From Kingella sp. (in: b-proteobacteria) (lineage in GTDB: Bacteria > Pseudomonadota > Gammaproteobacteria > Burkholderiales > Neisseriaceae): a DNA stretch of 64,000 nucleotides. The notes under the pieces were generated by a model, which searched no databases, was not told the origin of the DNA, and saw nothing but the letters and a program-made list of their open reading frames with translations. Of the stretch, positions 33,983-42,424 are shown in pieces (position 1 is the stretch's first letter; every line of letters begins with the position of its first letter). The translations under genes and the position numbers were made by a program. The stretch lies in NCBI RefSeq assembly GCF_030527935.1, contig NZ_JAUMZV010000002.1, forward strand, positions 28,113 through 92,112. Reading direction: 5' to 3'.

Positions 33983-34023
33983 AAGGCAGCCTGAAAACGT
34001 GTTTTTCCGTTTTCAGGCTGCCT
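33983..34023 (+). terminator. inverted DUS pair after the ETF-QO gene
   Basis: AAGGCAGCCTGAAAACG and CGTTTTCAGGCTGCCT form a long stem with a short T-rich loop, 28 bases after the stop. Confidence 0.7.
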
Positions 34024-34043
34024 GAAATCTTTGCAAAGCCGAA

Positions 34044-34130
34044 GTAGGTCGGGCATTTATGCCCATATTTCGTTGTGGCGTATTCAGATAAATTAGGTTC
34101 GTGTTCGTCGGGCATAAATGCCCGACCTAC
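34044..34130. repeat. nested palindrome repeat GTAGGTCGGGCAT, copy 2
   Basis: GTAGGTCGGGCATTTATGCC at the left and GGCATAAATGCCCGACCTAC at the right, about 43 bases apart. Confidence 0.8.
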
Positions 34131-34163
34131 CGATGAAGCGAGAACTCGTTTTCAGGCTGCCTT

Positions 34164-35018
34164 TCATTCCGCCAAGATGCTTATCAAAAAATCCGCCACA
34201 GCGCGAATTTTGGGCAAATGGCGCAAATCCTCATGCATCACCAAATAAACATCCGCCGCAAACGCTTCTTCTGCCCCATCATCCGCATCATTTAAGCCAA
34301 CAGGCACAAAATTATCTTGCGGGTAAACGTATAAATCGGGCAGCAAGCCGATGCCCATTTGGGCGGCGATGGTGGTTTTGATTAAATCAAAATTATTGCA
34401 AGTCAAAATAATGGGGCGGTTTGCCAATTGCGCCGCTGCCCAACGGCTGTGCGCACCGTTGGCAACAAAATGGCAATACATCCGCTTGGGCGGCGGGCAG
34501 GTTGCCAGATAATCGGCGTGGGCATAAAAGCGATAAAAAACGGTGCGCAGGCGGCGCGTTACCAAATCGTTTTGCTGCGGCGGCACAATGCGCAGGGCAA
34601 TATCGGCTTGGCGGGCGTGCAAATTGATGATGCGGGCATCGCTTTGCAACACAAGGCGGATATGGGGATGCTGGCGGGTGAACGCGGGAAAATGGGGCAT
34701 CAGCATCGCTTTAATCAACACGGGCGGCGCAGAAATTACCACTTCGGTAATGGCTTCGCGCTGCTCGCGTGCGGTGCGCAGCAAGGTGTTCATGCCGATG
34801 GCGATTTCTTGCACTTGGCTGTGAATGCGTGCGCCCTCGTCGGTGAGCAAATAGCGGCGACCAATGCGGTCAAACAGGCGCAGCCCCAGCGTTGCTTCCA
34901 AGCGGGCAATGCGCCGTGCGATGGTGCTGTGTTGCACGCCCAATGCTTCGGCGGCTACGGTAAGGGTTTGTTTTTCTACTAATATCTTGAAATACAGCAG
35001 GTCGTCCCAGTTGTTCAT
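34164..35018 (-). CDS. LysR-family transcriptional regulator
   Basis: A 284-residue regulator with an N-terminal winged helix (TVAAEALGVQHSTIARRIARLEATLGLRLF), a linker helix and a substrate-binding domain from about residue 90 (VISAPPVLIKAMLMPHFPAF). The effector is unknown. It is divergent from a DUF2798 membrane gene (35157); LysR regulators often control the divergent neighbour. It lies downstream of a DUS and repeat cluster. Confidence 0.9.
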   Translation of the reverse strand: MNNWDDLLYFKILVEKQTLTVAAEALGVQHSTIARRIARLEATLGLRLFDRIGRRYLLTDEGARIHSQVQEIAIGMNTLLRTAREQREAITEVVISAPPVLIKAMLMPHFPAFTRQHPHIRLVLQSDARIINLHARQADIALRIVPPQQNDLVTRRLRTVFYRFYAHADYLATCPPPKRMYCHFVANGAHSRWAAAQLANRPIILTCNNFDLIKTTIAAQMGIGLLPDLYVYPQDNFVPVGLNDADDGAEEAFAADVYLVMHEDLRHLPKIRAVADFLISILAE

Positions 35019-35156
35019 GGCGTGGCTTTCGTGTAGCAGGCGGGCTTTTCAGGCTGCCTTTTGTGCAATTATGCGCAGTGTTGGATGATTTTTCGTATTT
35101 TAATGGATGGATGCACAGATTAAACTGCGGTTTTGCTGTTCAACAAGGAAGATGCC

Positions 35157-35387
35157 ATGAAAAAATTGCCCAAAAAATACGCAGGCGTGCTGTTTTCGTT
35201 TTACGCTTCGGCGATTATGGTGCTGATTGTAAGCAGCGTGTTGGTTGCGCTGAACACGGGGCTGGGCGCGGGCTATGGGCTGCGTGTGATGAAATCTTAT
35301 TTGATTACTTGGCCCATTGCTTTTGCCAGCTTGCTGCTGGTGCGCCCGCTGGTGGCGAAGTGGGTGGCGGCTAGCGTGGCGGATTGA
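35157..35387 (+). CDS. DUF2798 small membrane protein
   Basis: A 76-residue product with two membrane segments: VLFSFYASAIMVLIVSSVLVAL and YLITWPIAFASLLLVRPLVAK. The pattern KKYAGVLFSFYASAIM...LNTG...WPIAFASLLLVRPLV is that of DUF2798. AAGGA lies before ATG 35157; the upstream frame is not used. Function is unknown; the divergent LysR gene is the likely regulator. Confidence 0.8.
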   Translation: MKKLPKKYAGVLFSFYASAIMVLIVSSVLVALNTGLGAGYGLRVMKSYLITWPIAFASLLLVRPLVAKWVAASVAD

Positions 35388-35402
35388 ATGAAGTCAAATA
35401 AT

Positions 35403-35442
35403 AGGCAGCCTGAAAACGGGAAAACTCATTTTCAGGCTGCCT
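35403..35442. terminator. inverted DUS pair between DUF2798 gene and crcB
   Basis: AGGCAGCCTGAAAACGGG and CATTTTCAGGCTGCCT form a hairpin between convergent genes. Confidence 0.65.
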
Positions 35443-35448
35443 TTGCGA

Positions 35449-35814
35449 TTACTCCCGCGCCAGCTTGCCCACCAACCACGCACCCAATACCACTGCGCCC
35501 ACGCCGCCGCCCAAATGCAGCAGCAGCGCGGTAAACATATTTTGCCATTGCTGGCGTTGGCTCAGTTGCACCAATTCGGCAGCAAAGGTGGAAAACGTGG
35601 TTAAGCTGCCGAGCAAGCCTGTGATTAGGAATAGTTTGATGTTGGTGGGCAGATTAAGCACCAGCGCCGCGCCGATGGCAAAGCAGCCAATCAGGTTGGC
35701 GAGCAGCGTGCCCAGCGGCAAGGCTGCCCAGCTGGGGTTAAACCATGCGGCAAGTTGCCAGCGAATCAGCGCGCCGATAATGGCACCTGCGGCGATGTAA
35801 AAGGGTTGGGGCAT
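35449..35814 (-). CDS. crcB: fluoride channel/exporter CrcB (Fluc)
   Basis: The 121-residue four-helix protein forms a dual-topology dimer that exports fluoride. Motifs are GAIIGALIRWQLAAWF, LPLGTLLANLIGCFAIG and the pore motif GLLGSLTTFSTFAAE near residues 66-80. The frame is open to 35895, but the ATG at 35814 gives the usual N-terminus. I saw no clear fluoride riboswitch upstream; the space is filled by DUS copies. Confidence 0.93.
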   Translation of the reverse strand: MPQPFYIAAGAIIGALIRWQLAAWFNPSWAALPLGTLLANLIGCFAIGAALVLNLPTNIKLFLITGLLGSLTTFSTFAAELVQLSQRQQWQNMFTALLLHLGGGVGAVVLGAWLVGKLARE

Positions 35815-35946
35815 TTTCAGACTGCCTTTGGGGATTGGATTTTGCGTAAGCACGCAAACAAGGTTAGTTGGATTTTCAGGCTGCCTTTGTTGCATTGGGC
35901 AAAGGCAGCCTGAAAGCTCTGTTGGATGACAAAAACGGATGCCGTG

Positions 35947-36759
35947 CTACATCTTCAAGCTCGCTTCAAAATGCTCCAACATCGCCAGTTCAAACGCACT
36001 AAACCCCGCCTGCTCCCGCGCTTCCAGATTAACGTGTCCGCGAAAAATAAACATATCGTAGCGGCGCAGCAGGCGGCGGAACAGCTCTTGCGGGTCTAAC
36101 CCGCGCTCGCGGCAAAGGTGCTGATACCAATGGTTGCCAAAGCGCACGTGTCCCACTTCGTCGCGGTAGATGATGTCCAGCACCGCGCAGGTTTCTTCAT
36201 CGCCGCGCTGCGCCACTTTGGCGCGAATGGCGGGGGTAACGTCCAGCCCACGCGCTTCCAGCACGCGCGGCACCAATGCCATGCGCAGCAAGGGGTCGTA
36301 AGCCGTTTTGTATGCCATGTCCCACAAATGCGCGTGCGCGGTGAAGTCGCCGTAATCGTAGCCATGCGCGTTGAGCCGCGCGCGCATCAGGGCAAAATGC
36401 TCGCATTCTTCTTTGGCTACTTGCAGCCAGTTTGCCGCAAACGGCGCGGGCAGCGTGCGAAAGCGATACGCCGCATCCAGCGCAAGGTTAATCGCGTTAA
36501 ATTCAATGTGGGCAATCGCGTGCAACATCGCCGCGTAGCCTTCGGTGGTGCTGGTTTTGCGCTTGTCCACCGCCGTGGCGGGCACCAGCTCGGGGCGCGC
36601 GGGGCGACCTGCGATTTGAATATCGTGCACAGGGCTGTCGTTCACAATTTTCAGGCTGCCTGCTTGATATTGTTGATACAGCGCCAGCGTTTGTTCGCAT
36701 TTGCGCGTGGGGTCGGTTTCGCGCAGAGCGTGTTCCAGTTGAATATAAAAATGAGCCAT
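35947..36759 (-). CDS. DUF455 ferritin-like protein
   Basis: The 270-residue product carries ferritin-like metal motifs: HAIAHIEFNAINLALDAAYR, EECEHFALMRARL and YRDEVGHVRFG. These give the Glu/His set of a diiron four-helix bundle. RPARPELVPA near residue 53 is typical of DUF455. The biochemical role is unknown; oxidoreductase or hydroxylase activity is plausible. A DUS is read as GSLK near residue 35. The gene stands alone. Confidence 0.85.
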   Translation of the reverse strand: MAHFYIQLEHALRETDPTRKCEQTLALYQQYQAGSLKIVNDSPVHDIQIAGRPARPELVPATAVDKRKTSTTEGYAAMLHAIAHIEFNAINLALDAAYRFRTLPAPFAANWLQVAKEECEHFALMRARLNAHGYDYGDFTAHAHLWDMAYKTAYDPLLRMALVPRVLEARGLDVTPAIRAKVAQRGDEETCAVLDIIYRDEVGHVRFGNHWYQHLCRERGLDPQELFRRLLRRYDMFIFRGHVNLEAREQAGFSAFELAMLEHFEASLKM

Positions 36760-36890
36760 GATTTAAAATTGGGTAAACAAAAATGAATTTTGTTGTTTGG
36801 ATTGAATTGGTTATCGCGCATCATGCATTTTATACAGCGCGAAAGGCTTTTCATGCTGCCTGAAAGTATCTAATATCCGCGCTGCTTGTT

Positions 36891-36917
36891 AGAACCTGCA
36901 AATTGAATGCAGGTTCT
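36891..36917. repeat. bare terminal-repeat palindrome, family A
   Basis: AGAACCTGCAAATTGAATGCAGGTTCT is the two ends of the family A element joined with almost nothing between. It lies 24 bases before the lolA ribosome binding site. Confidence 0.6.
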
Positions 36918-36951
36918 TGTATTGTAACGCAACTACTATAAGGACTAAATG

Positions 36952-37566
36952 ATGAAAACTTGGAAAACCCTATTTGCCGCTGCCTTGTTTACCGCGTTTG
37001 CCGCCCAAGCCCAAGCGGGCGCGATTGATGCGCTGAAAAAGTTTAACGATGATGCAGACGGCATCAGCGGCTCGTTCACGCAAACCGTGCGCAGCAAAAA
37101 GAAAACGCAAACCAGCTCGGGCAGCTTCAAAATCCTGCGACCCGGCTTATTCCGCTGGGAATACACCAAGCCGTATCAGCAAACCATTGTGGGCGATGGC
37201 AAAACCATTTGGCTGTATGATGTTGAATTAAAACAAGTTACCAAATCCAACCAAAACCAAGCCATTGGCGACAGCCCCGCCGCCATTTTGTCCAACAAAA
37301 CCGCGCTGGATGCCAGCTATTCGCTCAAAGAAGACGGCAGCAAAAACGGCGTGGATTATGTGCTCGCCACACCAAAGAAAAACAACGCGGGCTATCAATT
37401 TATCCGCATCGGCTTTAAGGGCGACACGCTGGCGGCGATGGAGCTGAAAGACAGCTTTGGCAATCAAACCAGCATCAGCTTTGGCGGCGTGAACACCAAT
37501 GCCAATCTATCGCGCGGCGCGTTCACGTTTACACCGCCCAAAGGCGTGGATGTGTTGAGCCAATAA
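36952..37566 (+). CDS. lolA: outer-membrane lipoprotein carrier protein LolA
   Basis: The periplasmic chaperone that carries lipoproteins from LolCDE to LolB, about 204 residues. A signal peptide (MKTWKTLFAAALFTAFAAQAQA) precedes the mature part. Family pattern includes ISGSFTQTVRS, SGSFKILRPGLFRWEY, QTIVGDGKTIWLYD and ELKDSFGNQTSISF. Two adjacent ATG codons exist (36949, 36952); AGGA at 36941-36944 fits the second better. An inverted DUS pair follows the stop. Confidence 0.95.
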   Translation: MKTWKTLFAAALFTAFAAQAQAGAIDALKKFNDDADGISGSFTQTVRSKKKTQTSSGSFKILRPGLFRWEYTKPYQQTIVGDGKTIWLYDVELKQVTKSNQNQAIGDSPAAILSNKTALDASYSLKEDGSKNGVDYVLATPKKNNAGYQFIRIGFKGDTLAAMELKDSFGNQTSISFGGVNTNANLSRGAFTFTPPKGVDVLSQ

Positions 37567-37579
37567 TTTGTAATTTGTG

Positions 37580-37622
37580 TTTTCAGGCTGCCTATTTGAT
37601 GGATGAATAGGCAGCCTGAAAA
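37580..37622 (+). terminator. inverted DUS pair after lolA
   Basis: TTTTCAGGCTGCCTAT and ATAGGCAGCCTGAAAA, 13 bases after the lolA stop. Confidence 0.7.
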
Positions 37623-37775
37623 TTATTTTGCGCCATCCAACGGCGGATTGCATCATGTGGCGGAACAAAGCTACGCGGTTTGCCAATATGTCGGCAAGCC
37701 GCCGATGCGCCATTTCAGGCTGCCTATTACACCCAAATAGGCAGTCTGAAAACCATCCTGCCGCCGCAAAACCTT

Positions 37776-37781
37776 TATAAT
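37776..37781 (+). promoter_or_regulatory. -10 box TATAAT before ubiB
   Basis: A perfect TATAAT followed by TGCG, 29 bases before the ubiB ATG. Confidence 0.45.
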
Positions 37782-37810
37782 TGCGTTTTCTGTTTACACG
37801 ATTGCCCGCT

Positions 37811-39322
37811 ATGAAATGGTTTTCCCGTTCCGCCGTTATCCTGAAAACGCTGTATCGCTATGGTTTAGCGGATATGGTTACGCCGCATATTCGCCTGCGT
37901 TGGTTGCAAAAACTGGCGTTGCGCCTGCCTAAATCGCAGCAGTTTGCCGCTGAGCCTTTGCCTGTGCGGCTGCGGCTGGCTCTGGAAAGCCTAGGGCCGA
38001 TTTTTGTGAAGCTGGGGCAGGTGCTTTCCACCCGCCCCGATTTGCTGCCGCCTGATTACGCGGCGGAATTGGCAAGGTTGCAGGATAAAGTGCCGCCGTT
38101 TGCCGCAGCGTTGTCGCGCCAGCAAATTGAAGCGTCGCTGGGGCGGCGGATTGATGAATTGTATGCAGAATTTGGCGACGAGCCTGTGGCAAGCGCGTCC
38201 ATTGCGCAGGTGCATCGGGCGCGGCTGTTTAGCGGCGAAGCGGTGGCGGTGAAGGTGTTGCGCCCCAATTTGCTGGGCGTGATTGAGCAGGATTTGGCGT
38301 TGATGCGCTTTGGCGCAGCATGGATTGAGCGCGTGTTTGCCGATGGCAAGCGGTTGAAGCCGCGCGAAGTGGTGGCGGAGTTTGACAAATATTTGCACGA
38401 CGAACTGGATTTGATGCGCGAAGCGGCAAACGCCAGCCAGCTTGGGCGGCAGTTTGCGGGCAGCGATAAGTTGATTGTGCCGCAAGTGTTTTTTGATTAT
38501 TGCAGCCGCGAAGTGCTGACGATTGAATGGATGGACGGCACGCCGATTTCAGAAATAGGCAGCCTGAAAGCGCAAGGCATTGATTTAAAACAACTGGCGC
38601 GTTATGGCGTGGAGATTTTTTTCACGCAGGTGTTTAGCCACGGCTTTTTCCACGCCGATATGCACCCTGGTAATATTTTGGTGGCGGCGGATGGGCGGTA
38701 TATTGCGCTGGATTTTGGCATCGTGGGCAGCTTGACGGATTACGACAAGCGGTATTTGGCGATTAACTTTTTGGCATTTTTCAACCGCGATTATCACCGC
38801 GTGGCAACGGCACACATTGAAAGCGGCTGGGTGCCGCCTGATACGCGGGCGGAAGATTTGGAAGCGGCGGTGCGCACGGTGTGCGAGCCGATTTTTAACA
38901 AGCCACTGTCGCAGATTTCGTTTGGCATAGTGTTGATGCGCCTGTTTGAAACCAGCCGCCGTTTTAATGTGGAAATTCAGCCGCAGCTCGTGTTGCTGCA
39001 AAAAACGCTGTTAAACATTGAAGGCTTGGGGCGGCAGCTAGACCCCGATTTGGACTTATGGAAAACGGCGAAACCGTTTTTGGTGAAATGGATGGACAGT
39101 CAAATTGGCGTGCGCGCACTGCTGAAAAATTTGAAAGACGAAGCCCCCGATTGGGCGGAAATCCTGCCCAGCCTGCCGCGCAAAGTCGCCGCGCTGGTGG
39201 ACGAGAAAAAACACGATGAAATGCGGCAGGCAACACTGCATTTAATTCAAAGCCAAAAGCGGCAGAATTTTTGGCTGGCGATGATTGCGCTGGTGTTGGT
39301 GTTGATGCTGGTGTTTAAGTGA
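37811..39322 (+). CDS. ubiB: ubiquinone biosynthesis kinase-like protein UbiB
   Basis: A 503-residue atypical kinase/ATPase of the UbiB/ADCK family needed for ubiquinone synthesis, membrane-bound through its C-terminus. The KxGQ motif is FVKLGQVLSTRPDLLP. An Ala-rich loop (EPVASASIAQVHRA), VKVLRPN, FHADMHPGNI and ALDFGIVGSL form the kinase core. The last 20 residues (FWLAMIALVLVLMLVFK) are a membrane helix. ATG 37811 gives the standard MKWF start. A DUS is read as GSLK near residue 254. ubiB supports the quinone that ETF-QO reduces. Confidence 0.95.
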   Translation: MKWFSRSAVILKTLYRYGLADMVTPHIRLRWLQKLALRLPKSQQFAAEPLPVRLRLALESLGPIFVKLGQVLSTRPDLLPPDYAAELARLQDKVPPFAAALSRQQIEASLGRRIDELYAEFGDEPVASASIAQVHRARLFSGEAVAVKVLRPNLLGVIEQDLALMRFGAAWIERVFADGKRLKPREVVAEFDKYLHDELDLMREAANASQLGRQFAGSDKLIVPQVFFDYCSREVLTIEWMDGTPISEIGSLKAQGIDLKQLARYGVEIFFTQVFSHGFFHADMHPGNILVAADGRYIALDFGIVGSLTDYDKRYLAINFLAFFNRDYHRVATAHIESGWVPPDTRAEDLEAAVRTVCEPIFNKPLSQISFGIVLMRLFETSRRFNVEIQPQLVLLQKTLLNIEGLGRQLDPDLDLWKTAKPFLVKWMDSQIGVRALLKNLKDEAPDWAEILPSLPRKVAALVDEKKHDEMRQATLHLIQSQKRQNFWLAMIALVLVLMLVFK

Positions 39323-39333
39323 TGTGGATAGTT

Positions 39334-39378
39334 AGGCAGCCTGAAAATGGGGTAGAACCGTTTTCAGGCTGCCTTTTT
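39334..39378 (+). terminator. inverted DUS pair with T run after ubiB
   Basis: AGGCAGCCTGAAAATGG and CGTTTTCAGGCTGCCT followed by TTTTTAT. Confidence 0.75.
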
Positions 39379-39382
39379 ATTT

Positions 39383-39415
39383 AGAACCTGTATGCAGATA
39401 GTGAGTACAGATTCT
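39383..39415. repeat. bare terminal-repeat palindrome, family A
   Basis: AGAACCTGTATGCAGATAGT followed by GAGTACAGATTCT, a 33-bp joined pair of family A ends without the core. Confidence 0.6.
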
Positions 39416-39419
39416 TAAA

Positions 39420-39458
39420 CCAGCGCACGGCTTGCAAGCAAGCCGTAGGGGGCGCGGG
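39420..39458. repeat. palindromic repeat family E, copy 4
   Basis: CCAGCGCACGGCTTGCAAGC followed by AAGCCGTAGGGGGCGCGGG, directly after the family A palindrome. Confidence 0.75.
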
Positions 39459-39514
39459 TTGGCGTTTCAGGCTGCCCCAGCATTTGCGCCCGCGTTTGGG
39501 TATTCTAGGCAGCA

Positions 39515-39588
39515 GTAGGTCGGGCATTCATGCCCGACAAAATTTGAAAATAAAACGAGAGAATGTCGGGCATGAATGCCCGACCTAC
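39515..39588. repeat. nested palindrome repeat GTAGGTCGGGCAT, copy 3
   Basis: GTAGGTCGGGCATTCATGCC and GGCATGAATGCCCGACCTAC. The central pair differs from the other copies (TTCA/TGAA for TTTA/TAAA) but remains self-complementary, so the change is compensated. Confidence 0.8.
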
Positions 39589-39753
39589 ACGGCTATTTTG
39601 TGTTGCGTTTTAGGCTTTGCATGGGTTTCAGGCTGCTTTAATGGTTTGAGGCGGCCTGAAACGGGGTAGGGTGGAATGCAACGATGCTGGGTAATGGGCT
39701 GCTATTTATGGGCGCGGGCGGGATGGTTGGGCCGCTGGAAATGGTGGGCGCGT

Positions 39754-39812
39754 GGGGTGCAGGGGCTTGCCCTGCTCGTGGTAGGCGGCAAAACGCCCGC
39801 TCTGGCAAAAAT
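39754..39812. repeat. repeat family F, copy 1 (inverted)
   Basis: GGGTGCAGGGGCTTGCCCTG, then CTCGTGGTAGGCGGC and CGCTCTGGCAAAAATA. Copies in the other orientation are at 46363-46420 and 62101-62160. The CAGGGGCTTGCCCTG part is palindromic. Confidence 0.75.
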
Positions 39813-39891
39813 AGGCAAGGGCAGCCTGAAAAGTGCAGCCTGAAATGGGGGCAAACAATGGCAAAGGCAGCCTGAAAATGGGTGGGCGAGG

Positions 39892-40476
39892 TTATACGGG
39901 TTCGGATTCGGCTGCGCTGCTTGCGTCTTCGCTTTCGCCAAACAGCTCGGGAATTTCGGGCAGGATAAGCTCGCCTAGCTCGGTGAGCGGGGGGAGTTCG
40001 GCTAGGCTGGCGAGTTGTAGGTCGCTAAGAAATTGCTCGGTGGTTGCCCACAGCGCGGGTTTGCCGATGCTGTCGCGCTGTCCGATGATTTCTATCCAGC
40101 CGCGCTCTTGCAGGGTTTGCATGACGTTTTGCGATACGGTTACGCCGCGTATGTTTTCTATGTCGCCACGGGTTACGGGCTGTTGGTAGGCGATGATGGC
40201 TAGGGTTTCCATGACGGCGCGGGAGTAGCGGGGGGCGCGGGTGTCGTTTAGGCTGGCAAGCTGTGGGTAGGCTTCGGGGGCGATTTGGAATCGCCAGCCT
40301 TCTGCGCTGTGTACGAGTGCTAGGGCGCGGTTTTGCCAGCGGGCTTTCAGGCTGCCTAATACGTCAATGAGTTTGTCGGGTGAGAGCGGCGGGGTGCAGA
40401 GTTCGCGCATGGTTTTTTCGCTGAGTGGCTCGGCTTGGGTGAGCAGGGCGGCTTCTATTAGGGATTCGGGAGTCAT
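39892..40476 (-). CDS. scpB: segregation and condensation protein B
   Basis: The 194-residue kleisin partner of SMC-ScpA, made of two winged-helix domains. The pattern MTPESLIEAALLTQAEPLS, YSRAVMETLAIIAYQQPVTR, EIRG-like NIRGVTVSQNVMQTLQERGWIE and GKPALWATTEQFL is diagnostic. The acidic C-terminal tail is usual. The frame is open upstream to 40572 through DUS sequence, but ATG 40476 is the standard start. It lies 88 bases after the CAP-domain gene on the same strand. smc is about 20 kb away. Confidence 0.93.
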   Translation of the reverse strand: MTPESLIEAALLTQAEPLSEKTMRELCTPPLSPDKLIDVLGSLKARWQNRALALVHSAEGWRFQIAPEAYPQLASLNDTRAPRYSRAVMETLAIIAYQQPVTRGDIENIRGVTVSQNVMQTLQERGWIEIIGQRDSIGKPALWATTEQFLSDLQLASLAELPPLTELGELILPEIPELFGESEDASSAAESEPV

Positions 40477-40564
40477 GGTGGTTTGCGATGGGTGGGGTGG
40501 ATGGTTTGGGCTTCGCTGAAATGCGTTTCGTTTGTTTTCAGGCTGCCTTTGGGTTGTGGCGGGC

Positions 40565-41572
40565 TTATTCAAACCAATGGCGTTTTTTGCGGGTGCGGAA
40601 TGTCCATGTTTCGTTGTGTTGTTTGCCGTTTTGGCTGTAAACGAATTGGGCGGTGTATTCGGTGTCGTAGTCTAGTGGTTTGGGGGCGAATAGGGCAAAT
40701 TCGTTGGTTTGCAGTTGGTGGTTGGGGTCGTTGGCGGCGGTGAGTATGGTGGGGTTGGCGATTTCGCCTTGGCTGCTGCGTAGGGTGAAGCGGTGTAGGG
40801 TGATGGGTTCTTGCTCGCCGTAAAAGGCGATGCTGACGGGGTTGCCAACGGGGTTGCGGGTGGGCATGGGGTTGGGGTTTTCTTTGCCGTCGTAGCTGGG
40901 GTCTATGTTGTTACCGATGGGGAATTTGACGGGGGCGTGGTGTTCGGGTGGGAGTTCGTCAAGCGGGATACTGGTTTTGTCGCCGTTGCAGAGTAGGGTG
41001 AGCAGGTAGCGGCTGCGGTTTTGGGCGAGTTGGTCGGCTTGGGCGCAGAGTTCGCGCTCGTGGCTGCTGCCTTGTTCTACTACGAAGGCGTTGTATTTGC
41101 CGCGCACCCATGCTGCGCCTGCTTCATTGTGGGTGGGGGTGAGCAGGGCTAGGCGGTGGTATAGGGCGGTCATTAGGCTGTCGGTGCTGGTTCTGCCTGA
41201 GCGGGCGAAGTTGCTGATGGTCAGATTTTCGGCTACGCCTGCGCTGTATCCTGCGGCAACGGCGCGGGCTTGCGGGTCTGCGCCTGTGTAGCTGGGGTTG
41301 CTGCGGTGGGTTTCGTCGTGCCCTTCGGGGTCGCGGCTTAGGTAGCGGGCGTGGTTTTGCGCGGCTTTTTGCAGTTGGGCGTTGGGGGCGAGCGCGGGCA
41401 AGCCTGCTTGGGTGCGCCAATGGTTTAGGCGGTCTAGTCCTGCTTGGGCTTCTTTGTCGGGGTTGTAGCGAATTTGGGATAGGTAGCCCATGCCGAGCAG
41501 CAGGGCGGAGACGGGCAGCCAGAAGTATAGGAGACGGCGGATTAGGGGGGATTGGTGGTGGTTTTTTTTCAT
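40565..41572 (-). CDS. CAP (SCP/PR1) domain protein with N-terminal membrane anchor
   Basis: A 335-residue product. Residues 14-32 (LLYFWLPVSALLLGMGYLS) are a membrane anchor or signal. A CAP domain follows: LDRLNHWRTQAGLPALAPNA, LQKAAQNHARYLSRD, GHDETH, YSAGVAENLTI and LLTPTHNEAGAAW. The C-terminal 130 residues (after CNGDKTSIPLDEL) look like an Ig-like or beta-rich domain. Bacterial CAP proteins are mostly extracytoplasmic with unknown substrates. It probably shares a transcript with scpB. Confidence 0.85.
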   Translation of the reverse strand: MKKNHHQSPLIRRLLYFWLPVSALLLGMGYLSQIRYNPDKEAQAGLDRLNHWRTQAGLPALAPNAQLQKAAQNHARYLSRDPEGHDETHRSNPSYTGADPQARAVAAGYSAGVAENLTISNFARSGRTSTDSLMTALYHRLALLTPTHNEAGAAWVRGKYNAFVVEQGSSHERELCAQADQLAQNRSRYLLTLLCNGDKTSIPLDELPPEHHAPVKFPIGNNIDPSYDGKENPNPMPTRNPVGNPVSIAFYGEQEPITLHRFTLRSSQGEIANPTILTAANDPNHQLQTNEFALFAPKPLDYDTEYTAQFVYSQNGKQHNETWTFRTRKKRHWFE

Positions 41573-41582
41573 GGTGGTGGGG

Positions 41583-41743
41583 TAGGACTGTTTACATTGG
41601 TGTTGTGGCGATTTTTACGCCAAAACGACATCTGCCGCGTTGCAAATCCTTGCAAAGTGTCCAACTTTGCTGTGGTTTGCGCCTTGCATCTACCATTTTC
41701 TGACATAAAATCCGCTTCGCAAACCCATTGCAAACAACCACTA
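41583..41743. repeat. miniature inverted-repeat element, family B-like, diverged
   Basis: Bounded by TAGGACTGTTTACATTGG and the imperfect inverted end CCCATTGCAAACAACCACTA. The interior shares GCAAAGTGTCCAACTTTGC and the CGCCTTGCATCTACCATTTT type core with family A. It lies 11 bases upstream of the CAP gene start and may contribute its promoter. Confidence 0.6.
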
Positions 41744-41884
41744 GGCAGCCTGAAAAGGTAGCGTGGCGATTATATAGGGTAAAGCGGGTATTTTTTATGG
41801 ATGTTCATTTACGGTATTGTCCTTGAAATACTGCAAACAACGCTAGGGGTTTCTATATTTAAGGCAGTATGAAACGATATTTTA

Positions 41885-42050
41885 AGAACCTGTATATTCA
41901 CTATTCTCATAGGCATCTTTTATGCCCTAAAAACGCGGCTACTGCGTTAAAAATGCTCGCAAGGTGTCCAACCTTGCTGTGCTTTTTGCCTTGTATCCGC
42001 GCTTTTATGTCATAAAATCTGTCTATGGAAATAGTGTGAATACAGGTTCT
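41885..42050. repeat. miniature inverted-repeat element, family A copy 3
   Basis: About 166 bp between AGAACCTGTATATTCACTAT and AATAGTGTGAATACAGGTTCT. The core matches the copies at 7940 and 19694. It abuts the 3' end of the small HhH gene. Confidence 0.85.
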
Positions 42051-42057
42051 CAGTTTT

Positions 42058-42309
42058 TCAGGTTGCCTGCTGTATCCTGCTGCGCCTTCGCCCAAGATAC
42101 GGTAGCAGTAATGGCGGCTTGGGCTTGCGGGCTGTTTTCCAGCAGCTGGAACCTGTGATTGCCGCGCCCTGCTGCAAAATATCGGCGGGGTTGGCGGCGG
42201 CGAGTTTGGCTACGTCGTCCAAACCCATTTGCTGCAAGCGTTGCAAGACGGTTTTGCCTACGCCTTTTACGGCGAGCAGGCTGGCGGTTTGGGCTTCGGT
42301 GAAGGGCAT
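42058..42309 (-). pseudogene. helix-hairpin-helix protein, probably frameshifted near the C-terminus
   Basis: The first 55 residues are a good HhH module (LLAVKGVGKTVLQRLQQMGL, LAAANPADILQQGAAITGSS). After SSCWK the frame turns into a Pro/Arg-rich tail (ARKPKPPLLLPYLGRRR) unlike a natural domain. Adding one base in the run of A (forward TTTT near 42132-42137) restores WKNSPQAQAAITATVSWAKA, a normal helix ending at 42050. A one-base deletion is therefore likely, or a sequencing error. The gene is short and its function unknown; HhH units bind DNA non-specifically. Confidence 0.6.
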
Positions 42310-42424
42310 GGTTGTTCCTTTGTGATGGTTGGGGAATGGGAAGACAGCCTGAAACGTGCGAAATGGTTCAGGCAGCCTGAAAACTGTTTAGGCAGCCTGA
42401 AACCCATTTTCAGGCTGCCTTTCA

